Positions 51,436-61,262 are shown, numbered from the stretch's first letter. The stretch is 64,000 nucleotides of DNA from Bacteroidota bacterium (GCA_030681615.1 JAUXSA010000056.1:1-64000), one strand, 5' to 3'. Translations and numbers: made by a program. The notes: generated from the sequence alone by a model not told the origin.

Positions 51436-51486
51436 TTTCGTATATGCTATTTTTGTAGACAAATATAGCAATTTTATCGATGGTTT

Positions 51487-51678
51487 TTATAGAAATTTCC
51501 TTATTTTAACAATTATATAGAGAATTGTTAAAAAACTTAATATTCCGATAAGAATAAGATAAGGTTTATTAAAATGCACTTTTGTGGCTTTCCTGTCTTT
51601 ACGGTAGCTCCAGACCAGGTAAGTGATAAAAGCAACTAAAAAAACAAGAGTAAAAACTATACGGCCAGTTGTGAACAT
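51487..51678 (-). CDS. Small two-helix membrane protein
   Basis: 63 residues from ATG 51676-51678. Segment 1 (IVFTLVFLVAFITYLVWSY) and segment 2 (YLILIGILSFLTILYIIV) are both hydrophobic, with a basic loop RKDRKATKVHFNK between. A small protein of this form (MF-TG, then SYRKD) is conserved among Bacteroidota as I recall it. Longer in-frame starts upstream would run into the leader of the WG-repeat gene, so the short form is preferred. Topology: both ends probably periplasmic and the basic loop cytoplasmic. Confidence 0.75.
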   Translation of the reverse strand: MFTTGRIVFTLVFLVAFITYLVWSYRKDRKATKVHFNKPYLILIGILSFLTILYIIVKIRKFL

Positions 51679-51760
51679 AATTATCAACAAAGGTATGTAA
51701 TAATTTGCTGTTTTTAACTTGAATGATCTTAAAATTATAACAAACTTCAAAGCTCCAAAC

Positions 51761-53848
51761 GTGAAGTTAAAGATCTACATACCTCGTACCCTCTTTATTT
51801 TCTTATTTATTTTTTGCATTTCTAAACTAAATGCCTCTAAAGTAGAGAATGGTTTTAAAGCCCTTTCTATTTACGACTACTTTAAAGCCAAAAAATTATT
51901 TATAGGAAATTTTAATTCTAAGCACGATCCTTATTCTTCTTACGGACTTGCTATAATATATAGTCGTAATGATAATCCTTTTTTTAATTTAGATTCTGCT
52001 TCAAAATATGCAGCATTAAGTTATAATTTTTTCTTTGTGAGGCGTGAGAAGAAAGAATTCTTTCAATTTAAAATTGATAGTGCCAGTATTTTAAACTTGG
52101 TGGATTCTGTTGCCGCGAAAGATTTTCAGAGATTAAAAAAAGAGGTCTCGGCACAAAAATGCAATACATTTTTAAAACAAAATTATTTAGCCAACCAAAA
52201 TTTATTGAGTGAAGTTATTTATTTACGCGATGAACAGGATTATAATGAGGCCCTGAGATATAATGATAGCAGGCAAACCAAAGAGTTTGTAATTACGCAC
52301 CCGCAAAGTTCATTTGTGCAGGAAGCTTTGTTATTGATTGACAGGCAGATCTTTGATGAATCAACCAAAGATAACTCAGATGGATCATACATTAGTTTCA
52401 TTAAATTAAATCCAAAAAATATTTTATTGAATTCTGCTTACGAAAAATTATTCTCTATTTATAGAGAGCGTTCGGATATTAATGGTCTAAAATTTTTTGT
52501 TGCCAATTACCCTAAAGCACCTCAAACCCTTGAAGCATGGAAATTACTATTTGCCCTATCCGTTAAATCTTTTTCGAATAGTGAGTTGGAGAAATTTTTA
52601 GAAGATAATCCCAATTTTCCTTTAAAGAATTCTATTCTAAAAGAGTTGGAATTAAATAACCTGGTACTTTATCCGTATGAAAAAGATGATCTTTTTGGTT
52701 TTATTGATACATCTGCTAAAATGATCATTTCGCCTGTGTTTGATGCTGTGAGCGGTTTTTCAGAAGGTCTCTCGGTTGTGAATAGGAACGATACGGTGTA
52801 TTATATCAACAAAGAAAACACCGATGCGTTTGGACAGATCTTTACCGAAGGCTATACTTTTAATAACGGCATTGCGCCTGTAAAATTTGGTAAACAATGG
52901 AGTTTTATTAATAGACAAGGTCAAATTATTTCGCAGGTGTATGACGAGATAAACGAGATCTCGGATAATTTTTATACCGTAAAACTAAATGGAAAATTTG
53001 GCGCCTTAAATAATTTTGGACAGGTAATTTTAGAACCAAAATTTGAAGAGCTGGGCGATTTTAAAAATGGTTTTGCCTATTACCGTTCTGAAAATAAAAG
53101 CGGTTTTGTGTCAAAAGATGGTTATGTGCACAAACCTGAGTTCGACTGGCTGTCGGCCTTCGATGACGATAAGATAGCCATTGTAAAAAAAGGAAATTCG
53201 TACGGGTTGATCAACGCAACCGGCAAAATAATTTTGGATACAAAGTACGACCAGGTTATAAAAGCAGGTAATGGTATTTTTATTATAGTGCTAAATAATT
53301 TGTATGGTTTTTACAGCAACACCGGTTGTTTTTTAAGTGCAATTGCTTACGATTTTGCAAAAGAAAAACCGGCAGAATTTTATACCAACGGCTTAGTATT
53401 TAAACTCATTAAAAAGAACCAACAGGCCTTGATGGATGTCAATGGCCGTAACAGCATTGATTTTGGTGTGTACGATGAAATAAATTTCGCCTCCAACGGT
53501 TTAATACGGGTAAAGAACAAAAATAAATACGGTTATGCCGATCGTAAATTAAATCTGGTTATACATTATAAATATACTAAAGCGATGGATTTTAAAGACA
53601 GTTGCGCTTTGGTTCAAATTAAAGATAAATTCATTTTAATTAATTTGCAGGGCAAAGAGGTTTTTTCTTCTATTGCCGAAATTCAAAAGATCAGTCCACA
53701 TTATTACCTGGTACATAGCGAAAGCGAGCAACTTATAAACCATAAAGGAGAGCTTGTTTTTAGCGATATCAGCAACATTCAGCCGGTAAAAGGCGGTGTT
53801 TTTATAATTACTTTAAACAACGGCACAATAAAATTACTACATGATTAA
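51761..53848 (+). CDS. Secreted WG-repeat protein
   Basis: 695 residues from GTG 51761, chosen because it gives a standard signal peptide (VKLKIYIPRTLFIFLFIFCI, cleavage near LNAS); a TTG at 51719 is the alternative and no ATG is available. The N-terminal about 300 residues are helical and TPR-like (YDYFKAKKLFIGNFNSKHDP). From about 300 onward there are eight or so WG/beta repeats such as LFGFIDTSAKMIISPVFDAV, FGALNNFGQVILEPKFEEL and YGLINATGKIILDTKYDQV, probably a beta propeller-like array. Role unknown; WG-repeat proteins often act at the surface in adhesion or sensing. Confidence 0.87.
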   Translation: MKLKIYIPRTLFIFLFIFCISKLNASKVENGFKALSIYDYFKAKKLFIGNFNSKHDPYSSYGLAIIYSRNDNPFFNLDSASKYAALSYNFFFVRREKKEFFQFKIDSASILNLVDSVAAKDFQRLKKEVSAQKCNTFLKQNYLANQNLLSEVIYLRDEQDYNEALRYNDSRQTKEFVITHPQSSFVQEALLLIDRQIFDESTKDNSDGSYISFIKLNPKNILLNSAYEKLFSIYRERSDINGLKFFVANYPKAPQTLEAWKLLFALSVKSFSNSELEKFLEDNPNFPLKNSILKELELNNLVLYPYEKDDLFGFIDTSAKMIISPVFDAVSGFSEGLSVVNRNDTVYYINKENTDAFGQIFTEGYTFNNGIAPVKFGKQWSFINRQGQIISQVYDEINEISDNFYTVKLNGKFGALNNFGQVILEPKFEELGDFKNGFAYYRSENKSGFVSKDGYVHKPEFDWLSAFDDDKIAIVKKGNSYGLINATGKIILDTKYDQVIKAGNGIFIIVLNNLYGFYSNTGCFLSAIAYDFAKEKPAEFYTNGLVFKLIKKNQQALMDVNGRNSIDFGVYDEINFASNGLIRVKNKNKYGYADRKLNLVIHYKYTKAMDFKDSCALVQIKDKFILINLQGKEVFSSIAEIQKISPHYYLVHSESEQLINHKGELVFSDISNIQPVKGGVFIITLNNGTIKLLHD

Positions 53849-53901
53849 AACATTTATTAATTTTAAAGTCTCAAATCGCATCTAAAACTAAAATAAATTA
53901 T

Positions 53902-54975
53902 ATGTCAAAGCCACACAACTTTAGCGCCGGCCCCGGAATTTTACCCGAAGATGTTTTAAAACAAGCTTCAGATGCTTGTATCAATTTTGATAATTTAAAT
54001 TTATCATTATTGGAAATTTCGCACCGCAGTAAGAACTATGAAAAAGTAATTGACGAATCACACGCTATCATTAAAGAATTATTTGAAGTGGGTGATGATT
54101 ATGATGTAATGTATTTAGGCGGTGGTGCCAGTTTACAATTTGCAATGGTGCCGTATAATTTATTAACGGATAAAGGTTATGCTGCTTATGTGAATACAGG
54201 CGTGTGGGCAAGCAAAGCCATTAAAGAAGCAAAGATCTTAGGTAATACAAAAGTAATTGCAAGTTCAGAAGACAAGAATTTTAATTACATTCCAAAGGGT
54301 TACGATATTCCAACCGACGCAGATTATTTACACATTACCAGTAACAATACTATTTTTGGAACGCAGCTAAAAGAATTTCCTAAAACAAATATTCCATTAG
54401 TGTGTGATATGAGTTCTGATATTTTTAGCAGGAAAGTAAATGCTAAAGATTTTACATTGATTTATGCAGGTGCACAAAAAAATATGGGTCCTGCCGGAAG
54501 CACAATGGTAATGGTTAAAAAAGGTGCGCTTGGAAAAACAGGCCGCAAAATGTTATCGATGTTAGATTACCAGGTGCATATTAAAGGTGGAAGCATGTAT
54601 AACACACCACCGGTATTTCCAATTTATGTAACGCTGTTAACCTTAAGATGGTTAAAGAAGAATGGGGGAGTAGCCTGGATAGAAAAGATCAATCAACAAA
54701 AAGCAGATCTTTTATATAACGAAATTGACCGCAATACTCTATTTGTAGGAACAACTGCAAAAGAAGACCGTAGTAATATGAATGCTTGTTTCTTAACTAC
54801 CAAACCGGAGTTAGAAGCAGAGTTTGATAAATTATGGAAAGACGCTAACATCAGTGGCATCCGCGGACACCGTGATGTGGGTGGTTACCGCGCATCTATG
54901 TACAATGCTTTGCCTTTAGAAAGTGTAAAAGTATTGGTTGATGTAATGAAAGAATTTGAGAAGAAGTTTGCTTAG
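53902..54975 (+). CDS. serC: Phosphoserine aminotransferase
   Basis: 357 residues, full length. Starts KPHNFSAGPGILPEDVL; PLP-binding pocket YLGGGASLQFAMVPYNLL and the Schiff-base lysine motif YAGAQKNMGPAGSTMV are intact. C-terminal GIRGHRDVGGYRASMYNALP carries the substrate-binding Arg/His. It makes phosphoserine from 3-phosphohydroxypyruvate in serine synthesis and also serves in the B6 pathway in some organisms. The next gene (55145) follows after a repeat-filled gap. Confidence 0.97.
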   Translation: MSKPHNFSAGPGILPEDVLKQASDACINFDNLNLSLLEISHRSKNYEKVIDESHAIIKELFEVGDDYDVMYLGGGASLQFAMVPYNLLTDKGYAAYVNTGVWASKAIKEAKILGNTKVIASSEDKNFNYIPKGYDIPTDADYLHITSNNTIFGTQLKEFPKTNIPLVCDMSSDIFSRKVNAKDFTLIYAGAQKNMGPAGSTMVMVKKGALGKTGRKMLSMLDYQVHIKGGSMYNTPPVFPIYVTLLTLRWLKKNGGVAWIEKINQQKADLLYNEIDRNTLFVGTTAKEDRSNMNACFLTTKPELEAEFDKLWKDANISGIRGHRDVGGYRASMYNALPLESVKVLVDVMKEFEKKFA

Positions 54976-54977
54976 GT

Positions 54978-55021
54978 GATGGAACGCGGATGACGCGGAT
55001 TAAACTGATTTACGCTGATTG
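54978..55021. repeat. Dispersed ATCTGTG/GCGGAT intergenic repeat, copy D
   Basis: GATGGAACGCGGATGACGCG followed by GATTAAACTGATTTACGCTG has the same core as copies B and C but no full right arm. It starts 2 bp after the serC stop. Confidence 0.65.
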
Positions 55022-55076
55022 AAAAAAAACGAAAAGGTTTAGCTACATTTTTATTTACGCGTAAGCAAACAATTGT

Positions 55077-55114
55077 CCCTCTCTGGAGAGGGTGTCGCGA
55101 AGCGACGGGAGAGG
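55077..55114. repeat. Compact CCCYCTC stem-loop repeat, copy 2
   Basis: CCCTCTC-TG-GAGAGGG (perfect 7 bp), single T, GTCGC-GAA-GCGAC (5 bp, GAA loop), then GGGAGAGG. It has the same order of parts as 32687-32722 but different bases in both stems, which keeps the pairing. Confidence 0.7.
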
Positions 55115-55144
55115 AAGAAGCTAACGATATTCGAATCCGAACAC

Positions 55145-55459
55145 ATGATCAACCTACCTGACATACAAGAACGGATCAAAGCTGATTTTGGCGCCCAAGC
55201 TGAAGAAGTATTTGCATTGATCTCTGCTGCTGTTGGCGGCGGACGAGAATTAAATAACCCCAGAATTATTCGTTGTATTATATTTTTAGCTGACAAGAAC
55301 ATCGAAAAATTAAAAGTCTGTGTCGAAAGCGCAAAAACCGATCCTCGTGACATCATGCTTTGGGCAGAATACATTCAAAGCGGGCCGGGAGATCAAACTA
55401 AAAGAATTCGCGATTTTAATAAGACCTTCGAACTGTCGGAGATAGACGTGAAGGAATGA
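55145..55459 (+). CDS. Conserved-looking hypothetical protein downstream of serC
   Basis: 104 residues from ATG 55145; a TTG 72 bp upstream lies inside a repeat element and would add basic residues with no support. Predicted all-helical: MINLPDIQERIKADFGAQAE, VFALISAAVGGGRELNNPRI, then IIFLADKNIEKLKVCVESAK and DPRDIMLWAEYIQSGPGDQT. No family recognised. Separation from serC by two repeat elements suggests they were inserted between cotranscribed genes. Codon use matches its neighbours. Confidence 0.75.
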   Translation: MINLPDIQERIKADFGAQAEEVFALISAAVGGGRELNNPRIIRCIIFLADKNIEKLKVCVESAKTDPRDIMLWAEYIQSGPGDQTKRIRDFNKTFELSEIDVKE

Positions 55460-55534
55460 TGTAGAATACATTTTCTAATAACCTAAAAGGCGAACCGTCT
55501 CTGATTCGCCTCTTTATGAATATTTCAAATAATT

Positions 55535-56545
55535 TTAATGTGCTACAACAAAACGCTCATTTTTTTGAAGTTGTTTATTCATATAAATGCTCATAAAATA
55601 AGCACCTGCAGGCAACTCGTTTGTATTTATCTTTAAACGGTTGTCACCAGGAAGTATTGCAACTTCACTAATATTTTGCAATTGTTTACCAGTAACATCA
55701 AAGATCTTTAATTCTGCTTTGCCGCTTTCTTCTGATGTAAAAGCTACATTAATATTTTCAGAAGCAGGATTTGGGAATAAAGAAATGTTGTAAGCTAAAG
55801 GAGCAAATGAATTTACACCGGTTACAACACTGCTAAGATAAGTGCCACCTGTAAAAGGGGTGGTAAAAGAATTGGTTACTGTGTAAGTTGCAGCTACTGC
55901 GTTATGAATGCCCGGCGTGTACCAGAAATATTCGTCATTGGTATACGTTATCGTAAAACTCGCAGATACATCTGTATAAGTTTGCACAAAATGTAAACGC
56001 ATTGTGTTAGAATATGTATTTGCCGGTGTTGTTACAGTTCCCCAGCCATCAGCAGTAACAGTTGTTGTACCTGAGCGTGTAAATGTAATACTGGCGTTTG
56101 TAAAAGTACATTGCCACGAATCAGTGCTTACATTATTAAAATTAACAGGGAAACTTAAAATTGTTTCCGGGTTAGAATACGCGAACAATACGCCACCAGC
56201 GGTATTACCTTGATTTAAACTTGAAGCAGATGTGTTTGTAGCGTAAGCATAGGTTGTACCATCATAAAAAGCAGTGTTTGCAGCCGGGAAAGAAGCCGCG
56301 CTTGGGGTTGAAGCAACAGAAACAACATTAACCGTAACACTTGTACCTGCACCTAGACCAGTAAGGTTCCATGTTTGGTTGGCGCCTGCACTACCTGGGG
56401 TAACTCCAATAGTAGTGGTTTTAGTAGCAAAGATTTCCCCTATGGTTGGATTGGTGTTTGCTCCGGTTAATGTAGGTTGTGCCACAACTGTTAGTGAGCT
56501 GCTTAATATGGCAAGTGCAAATAAGTTTTGTAAATGTTTTTTCAT
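55535..56545 (-). CDS. Secreted T9SS cargo protein, type A sorting domain
   Basis: 336 residues with a signal peptide ending TVVAQ. The body (25-255) is rich in Thr, Ser, Asn and Gly and beta-stranded with no known domain, with blocks such as TWNLTGLGAGTSVTVNVVSV and WGTVTTPANTYSNTMRLHFV. The C-terminal about 75 residues are a type A sorting domain: YNISLFPNPASENINVAF, ELKIFDVTGKQL, and ELPAGAYFMSIY. It is exported through the T9SS. The enzymatic or structural role is not known. Confidence 0.88.
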   Translation of the reverse strand: MKKHLQNLFALAILSSSLTVVAQPTLTGANTNPTIGEIFATKTTTIGVTPGSAGANQTWNLTGLGAGTSVTVNVVSVASTPSAASFPAANTAFYDGTTYAYATNTSASSLNQGNTAGGVLFAYSNPETILSFPVNFNNVSTDSWQCTFTNASITFTRSGTTTVTADGWGTVTTPANTYSNTMRLHFVQTYTDVSASFTITYTNDEYFWYTPGIHNAVAATYTVTNSFTTPFTGGTYLSSVVTGVNSFAPLAYNISLFPNPASENINVAFTSEESGKAELKIFDVTGKQLQNISEVAILPGDNRLKINTNELPAGAYFMSIYMNKQLQKNERFVVAH

Positions 56546-56648
56546 GTTTATTATTTATGGGTTTATATGAAAACAAGATAATGATTAATTCTTCGCTGGT
56601 GTCTTTGTTTATCTAGTTAACCCTTCTGGCTTTATATCTGGTAAAAAA

Positions 56649-56675
56649 AAGCCCTTACTTGAAAAGTAAGGGCTT
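56649..56675 (-). terminator. Rho-independent terminator of rsfS-ftsH
   Basis: AAGCCCTTACTT and AGTAAGGGCTT form an 11-bp stem around GAAA; the plus-strand A-run left of it gives a U-tract on the minus transcript. It is 23 bp beyond the ftsH stop. Confidence 0.85.
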
Positions 56676-56698
56676 TAATATTTCTAAAAATTATTGTT

Positions 56699-58816
56699 TT
56701 ACAAACTATCTATCTTCGGTGGAGGAATAACGGTTTCCACTTTGGGTGTTACCACTTCTTCGTGTTTATCAAACGGACGCTTGCCAAAAATATCTTCAAG
56801 ATCTTCTTTAAAAATAACTTCTTTCTCTAATAATTTTTGTGCTAAAAGAGTCAGTTTATCTTTATTGCTTATTAAGATCTGTTTTGTTTTAGCATAAGCA
56901 ATGTCGGTCATTTTCTTTACCTCTTCGTCAATTGTTTTTGCCGTGCTCTCGCTATAAGGTTTGCTAAATGTATAATCACCTTGCCCTGAACTATCGTAGT
57001 AGCTTATGTTCCCGATCTTATCATTTAAACCGTAATACACAATACAGGCATAAGCTTGTTTGGTTATTTTCTCAAGATCGCTTAATGCACCGGTACTTAC
57101 TTTACCAAAAATAATCTCTTCAGCCGCACGTCCGCCCAAAGCAGCGCACATCTCATCCATTATCTGCTCTGTAGTTGTAATTTGTCTTTCTTCCGGTAAA
57201 TACCAGGCAGCACCTAACGAGCGTCCACGAGGTACAATAGTTACTTTCACTAACGGACTTGCGTGCTCTAACATCCAGCTTACAGTTGCATGTCCTGCTT
57301 CGTGAAAAGCAATTACACGTTTTTCCTGAGGCGTGATAATTTTATTTTTCTTTTCTAAGCCTGCAATAATTCTATCTACTGCATCTAAAAAATCCTGTTT
57401 TTGTACTGTTTTTTTATTTGAGCGCGCTGCAATTAAAGCTGCTTCGTTACAAATGTTGGCAATATCTGCTCCACTAAAACCGGGAGTTTGTTTTGCCAAG
57501 AAATCAATTTGTACACTCTCATCAATTTTAATTTTCTTTAAATGCACAGCAAAAATTTCTTTACGCTCATTTAAGTCAGGCATGTCAACATAAATTTGTC
57601 TGTCAAAACGCCCCGCACGCATTAACGCTCTGTCTAAAATATCTGCACGGTTAGTAGCAGCTAAAATAATTACACCGCTGTTGGTACCAAAACCATCCAT
57701 CTCGGTCAATAATTGATTTAATGTATTCTCACGCTCATCATTTCCACCGGCTGCAGCATTCTTACCACGCGCACGACCGATTGCATCTATTTCATCAATA
57801 AAGATGATACAAGGCGCTTTTTCTTTTGCCTGTTTAAACAAGTCACGCACACGGCTTGCACCAACACCTACAAACATTTCCACAAAATCCGATCCGCTTA
57901 ACGAGAAGAAAGGAACTTTTGCTTCACCAGCAACAGCTTTTGCCAATAAGGTTTTACCGGTACCCGGAGGGCCAACCAATAATGCACCTTTTGGAATTTT
58001 TGCACCTAAGTCGGTATATTTTTTTGGGTTCTTAAGAAAATCAACGATCTCCATCACCTCCATTTTTGCACCGTCTAATCCTGCAACATCATTAAAAGTA
58101 ATATTTACGTTAGAGTCTTTATCAAATAAAGTAGCTTTAGATTTACCGATATTAAAGATCTGTCCTGGGCCACCGCTGCCTCCGCCACCGCCCATACGGC
58201 GCATCATCACTATCCAAAGTACTACCATAATTAATATTGGTAGTAACCATGGTAACTGATCGCTCATCCAGTTAGTTTCTTCAATGCTACGCGCAAATAC
58301 CTGTTTATCTTTTGGAATGCCGGCTTCGTTCTGCACTTTTTCCATACCCAACATTAAATTATCAATAGATGGAACGGTAATAAAATAATGTGGTCCTTTG
58401 TAATTCTTATCAGGAAATAAAGCACGTGCTGTTTTTGGATCCTTGTAACGGTTTGCATTTGCAATAGTATCCGGATCGATATAAATCCTGGCAATTGTTT
58501 TATTTACAATAACAACTTCTTTTACATCGCCTTTTGCAAGCATATCCTGGTAAAATTTACCCTGGCTAATTTCCTGCAATTTTGGTGTAAAACCATTGCC
58601 ATAAAAAACAATAAATAATAATACCGCTATAACAACACCATAGATCCAATAAAAATTATTGCCGCTGTTGCCGCCTTTGTTGCCTCCAAAATTAGAGTTT
58701 GGGCGACTGAATTTTTCTTTCATGCGCTCAAATTGCTTCTTTCTCTCTTCTTCAGACGAACTTGATTTATTGTTCGTATCGTTCTGTGTAGGTTCTGTAT
58801 TTTGTTCGTCGCTCAT
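56699..58816 (-). CDS. ftsH: ATP-dependent zinc metalloprotease FtsH
   Basis: 705 residues. An Asp/Glu/Lys-rich, Asn/Gly-rich cytoplasmic tail of 55 residues precedes membrane helices at 56-75 and 189-206, with a periplasmic domain between. AAA core: Walker A GPPGTGKT at 282-289, Walker [15 protein letters not shown], and the second region of homology around [20 protein letters not shown]. The M41 zinc site is HEAGH at 505-509. FtsH degrades misfolded membrane proteins and short-lived regulators. It lies 24 bp after rsfS on the same strand. Confidence 0.97.
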   Translation of the reverse strand: MSDEQNTEPTQNDTNNKSSSSEEERKKQFERMKEKFSRPNSNFGGNKGGNSGNNFYWIYGVVIAVLLFIVFYGNGFTPKLQEISQGKFYQDMLAKGDVKEVVIVNKTIARIYIDPDTIANANRYKDPKTARALFPDKNYKGPHYFITVPSIDNLMLGMEKVQNEAGIPKDKQVFARSIEETNWMSDQLPWLLPILIMVVLWIVMMRRMGGGGGSGGPGQIFNIGKSKATLFDKDSNVNITFNDVAGLDGAKMEVMEIVDFLKNPKKYTDLGAKIPKGALLVGPPGTGKTLLAKAVAGEAKVPFFSLSGSDFVEMFVGVGASRVRDLFKQAKEKAPCIIFIDEIDAIGRARGKNAAAGGNDERENTLNQLLTEMDGFGTNSGVIILAATNRADILDRALMRAGRFDRQIYVDMPDLNERKEIFAVHLKKIKIDESVQIDFLAKQTPGFSGADIANICNEAALIAARSNKKTVQKQDFLDAVDRIIAGLEKKNKIITPQEKRVIAFHEAGHATVSWMLEHASPLVKVTIVPRGRSLGAAWYLPEERQITTTEQIMDEMCAALGGRAAEEIIFGKVSTGALSDLEKITKQAYACIVYYGLNDKIGNISYYDSSGQGDYTFSKPYSESTAKTIDEEVKKMTDIAYAKTKQILISNKDKLTLLAQKLLEKEVIFKEDLEDIFGKRPFDKHEEVVTPKVETVIPPPKIDSL

Positions 58817-58840
58817 CTTTTTTGCTATCTATGTAATAAT

Positions 58841-59500
58841 TTAGTTAATGGTAGTTATTTCGGCATCGCCCCAAAGTCCTTCAATATTGTAAAATTCGCG
58901 GGTTTCGCGTAAAAACACATGCACCACAATGTTTATGTAATCAATTAAGATCCATTCGCTGTTCTGGTGTCCTTCGGAGTGGTATGCTTTTTCGTTGGTC
59001 AATTTTATAACCATGTCTTCTACGCTATCGGCAATAGAGTTAACATGGGTCTTGCTATCAGCATCGCAAATAACAAAATAATCCGTAACACGGTTATCTA
59101 ATTTGCTGATGTTTAAAATAGTAATATTTTTTGCCTTGCGGTCTTCCATACCCTCAACAATAGCGTCTAAAAGGCTGGTTGTTTCTTTTGGTGTAGAAGA
59201 TTTTTTAGGACGTTTTGTGCTGCTGCCTGTTTTCTTTTTATTTTCTGAATTGGCTATAAGATTGGCCTCACGAAATTCTCTTTCCTCGGGCGTTACAACC
59301 TTTTTCTTAATTATTTTCTTTGCCGGAGCTTTGGCTTTTGGGCTTTTTTTCTTGCCTGCGGCGGCAAAACCAAGTTTGGCCTTCACAGTTTTTTTAGCAG
59401 CAGCCTTTTTAGCGGGAGCAGCTTTTGTACTTTCTTTCTTTTTAACGGCAGATTTTATTGTTTTTTTAGCTGCTGCTTTTTTAACCGGAATTTTGGCCAT
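58841..59500 (-). CDS. rsfS: Ribosome silencing factor RsfS with a basic N-terminal extension
   Basis: 219 residues. The RsfS domain is at about 108-219: LLDAIVEGMEDRKAKNITIL, NRVTDYFVICDADSKTHVNS, and WILIDYINIVVHVFLRETRE. RsfS binds uL14 and stops 30S and 50S from joining when nutrients are low. Normal RsfS is about 115-125 residues. Residues 1-70 here are a Lys/Ala-rich tail of the histone H1 kind (KKAAAKKTIKSAVKKK, KKAAAKKTVKAK), and 70-107 a charged, Ser/Thr-rich linker. The extension keeps the frame and contains no stop, so it is part of the gene. It heads the rsfS-ftsH transcript. Confidence 0.94.
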   Translation of the reverse strand: MAKIPVKKAAAKKTIKSAVKKKESTKAAPAKKAAAKKTVKAKLGFAAAGKKKSPKAKAPAKKIIKKKVVTPEEREFREANLIANSENKKKTGSSTKRPKKSSTPKETTSLLDAIVEGMEDRKAKNITILNISKLDNRVTDYFVICDADSKTHVNSIADSVEDMVIKLTNEKAYHSEGHQNSEWILIDYINIVVHVFLRETREFYNIEGLWGDAEITTIN

Positions 59501-59556
59501 AAATTGTTATTTGTCGCTTAACTTTTAATTAAATTTACTAGGTTTACACTAAAGAA

Positions 59557-59564
59557 CAAATTTA
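59557..59564 (-). promoter_or_regulatory. Possible -7 promoter element for rsfS-ftsH
   Basis: Minus strand TAAATTTG matches TAnnTTTG, giving a leader of about 50 nt. Confidence 0.35.
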
Positions 59565-59579
59565 ATCTTATTTGGTTTA

Positions 59580-60338
59580 ATGGAAACATTATTTATTGGC
59601 AGAAATCTTATTTTTTTACCACAGGTTAATAGTACCAATTCTTATGCCATAGAGATGTTAAAGAACGTTAACCCTGTTGAAGGCACAGTGGTGCATACAG
59701 CTGAACAGACCGATGGAAGAGGGCAGCGTGGAAGCGTGTGGAAGACCGAAAAGACAAGCAATTTAACCGCTTCGCTAATAGTAAGACCAACTTTTTTAGA
59801 CCTTAAAAACCAGCATTATTTGTATCAAATATCGGCATTGGCCTGTTATGACGCATTGGCTGAATTATTGGACAGTAGCCAATTTGACATAAAAATTAAA
59901 TGGCCTAATGACATATTGGTGAATAAACAGAAAATAGCCGGGATATTGATAGAGAACAACCTCACAAACACGCAGCTAAGCTGGAGTGTAGTGGGAGTGG
60001 GGATGAATGTTAACCAAATTATCTTTGATGAAACATTTAATGCTACCTCGCTAAAAGTGTTGCTAAATAAGGATATTGAGGTAGATAAAGTTTTAAAACT
60101 GTTCTGTAAATATTTCGAAAAACATTATTTGGAACTAAAAAACAACAAATTAAGCAACATAAAAGAGACCTATTTAAAACACTTTTTCAGGTTACACAAC
60201 TGGATGGATTTTGAGATAGATGGTACCCTAAAAACCATGTTTGTAAAAGGTGTAAGTGAGGAAGGATTGTTGTGGTTAAAGACCAAGAATGATCAATCCT
60301 GTTATTTGGACGTGAAAGATGTGAAATGGATCTATTAG
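59580..60338 (+). CDS. birA: Biotin--[acetyl-CoA-carboxylase] ligase (monofunctional BirA)
   Basis: 252 residues. It has no N-terminal helix-turn-helix, so it is the enzyme-only class. Biotin-binding motifs are STNSYAIEML, TDGRGQRGSVWKTEKTSNLT and IKWPNDILVNKQKIAGILIE, then VVGVGMNVNQ. The C-terminal SH3-like part (about 205-252) follows. It attaches biotin to the carrier protein of acetyl-CoA carboxylase. TTTG lies 5 nt upstream of the ATG but without the TA of the -7 motif. Confidence 0.94.
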   Translation: METLFIGRNLIFLPQVNSTNSYAIEMLKNVNPVEGTVVHTAEQTDGRGQRGSVWKTEKTSNLTASLIVRPTFLDLKNQHYLYQISALACYDALAELLDSSQFDIKIKWPNDILVNKQKIAGILIENNLTNTQLSWSVVGVGMNVNQIIFDETFNATSLKVLLNKDIEVDKVLKLFCKYFEKHYLELKNNKLSNIKETYLKHFFRLHNWMDFEIDGTLKTMFVKGVSEEGLLWLKTKNDQSCYLDVKDVKWIY

Positions 60339-60350
60339 TTTGACTAAAGA

Positions 60351-61262
60351 CTAACGACTCAGGACTAATGACTGCAACGCAGTTTCTACACTTTCGAATT
60401 TAAACTTAAAACCAGTATCTTTTATTTTTTGATTGCTGATCTTTAAGCCTTGGGTAACCATTACAGAACCTTCGCCCATAACTATTTTTAAAATAAAAGC
60501 TGGTACATTAGGTAAGAAAAAAGGTTTATTAAAACTCTTTGCCAATTGTTTAGAAAACTCTTTATTCGTTATCAATTCTGAAGCAACGCCATTGTATATG
60601 CCACTCACTTTTTGATCTGATAATGCATGTACAAAAATGGCAGCAATATCATGAATGTGGATCCAGGGAAAATACTGTTTGCCACTTGCGATCGCAGCGC
60701 CAAATCCTAATTTAAATACCGGAGCCATTTTCGCATAAGCCCCACTTTGTTTGCTTAAGACTATTCCTGTTCTTATTATCGAAGTTCTAATTTCCGAATT
60801 AATAAAAGGCTCGTAACTTTTTTCCCAAAGTACACAGGTCTCAGCAAGAAAATCAGTTCCCGCATTATCCGTTTCTAAAAATAGTTTTTCGCTTTGCATG
60901 GCACCATAGTAACCCATAGCGCTACTACCAACTAAAGTGTGAATAGGAAATTTGTTTTTAGAGATGCAGTTAAATAATAGCTCACTGCTTTTAACCCGCG
61001 AATCGATGATTTGTTTTTTGTATTCATGGGTCCAACGTTTGTCAGCAATTGGAGTTCCGGCTAAATGAATAATGCTTTCTACTCCTTCAAATGCTTTTTC
61101 ATCAATATAATCTTTAGAGATATCCCATTTAAATTTTGTAATTCCATTATAGTTACCGGCTTCCCTGCTTAACCAAACAACGGTATGTCCTTTTTTTAAT
61201 AATAGTTCAGAAACAGTTTTACCAACTAAACCACTTCCTCCGGTTATTAATATTTTTGACAT
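60351..61262 (-). CDS. TIGR01777-type epimerase (NAD-dependent epimerase/dehydratase family)
   Basis: 303 residues from ATG 61260-61262, directly before the nucleotide-binding strand (SKILITGGSGLVGKTVSELL). A longer in-frame start would add 26 non-conserved residues. Other parts: IIHLAGTPIADKRWTHEYKK, the SSA-x-GYYG active-site region with Tyr, and the C-terminal DUF1731-type segment (LITNKEFSKQLAKSFNKPFF, then MGEGSVMVTQGLKIS). It may take part in cell-wall or chromosome-related functions; in E. coli the relative is YfcH. Substrate unknown. Convergent with birA (12 bp gap). Confidence 0.92.
   Translation of the reverse strand: MSKILITGGSGLVGKTVSELLLKKGHTVVWLSREAGNYNGITKFKWDISKDYIDEKAFEGVESIIHLAGTPIADKRWTHEYKKQIIDSRVKSSELLFNCISKNKFPIHTLVGSSAMGYYGAMQSEKLFLETDNAGTDFLAETCVLWEKSYEPFINSEIRTSIIRTGIVLSKQSGAYAKMAPVFKLGFGAAIASGKQYFPWIHIHDIAAIFVHALSDQKVSGIYNGVASELITNKEFSKQLAKSFNKPFFLPNVPAFILKIVMGEGSVMVTQGLKISNQKIKDTGFKFKFESVETALQSLVLSR

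Noticed and set aside
57804-58259. 151-codon frame antisense to ftsH
   Set aside because: Shadow of the ftsH AAA domain; composition rich in Pro and Ser without a plausible fold.
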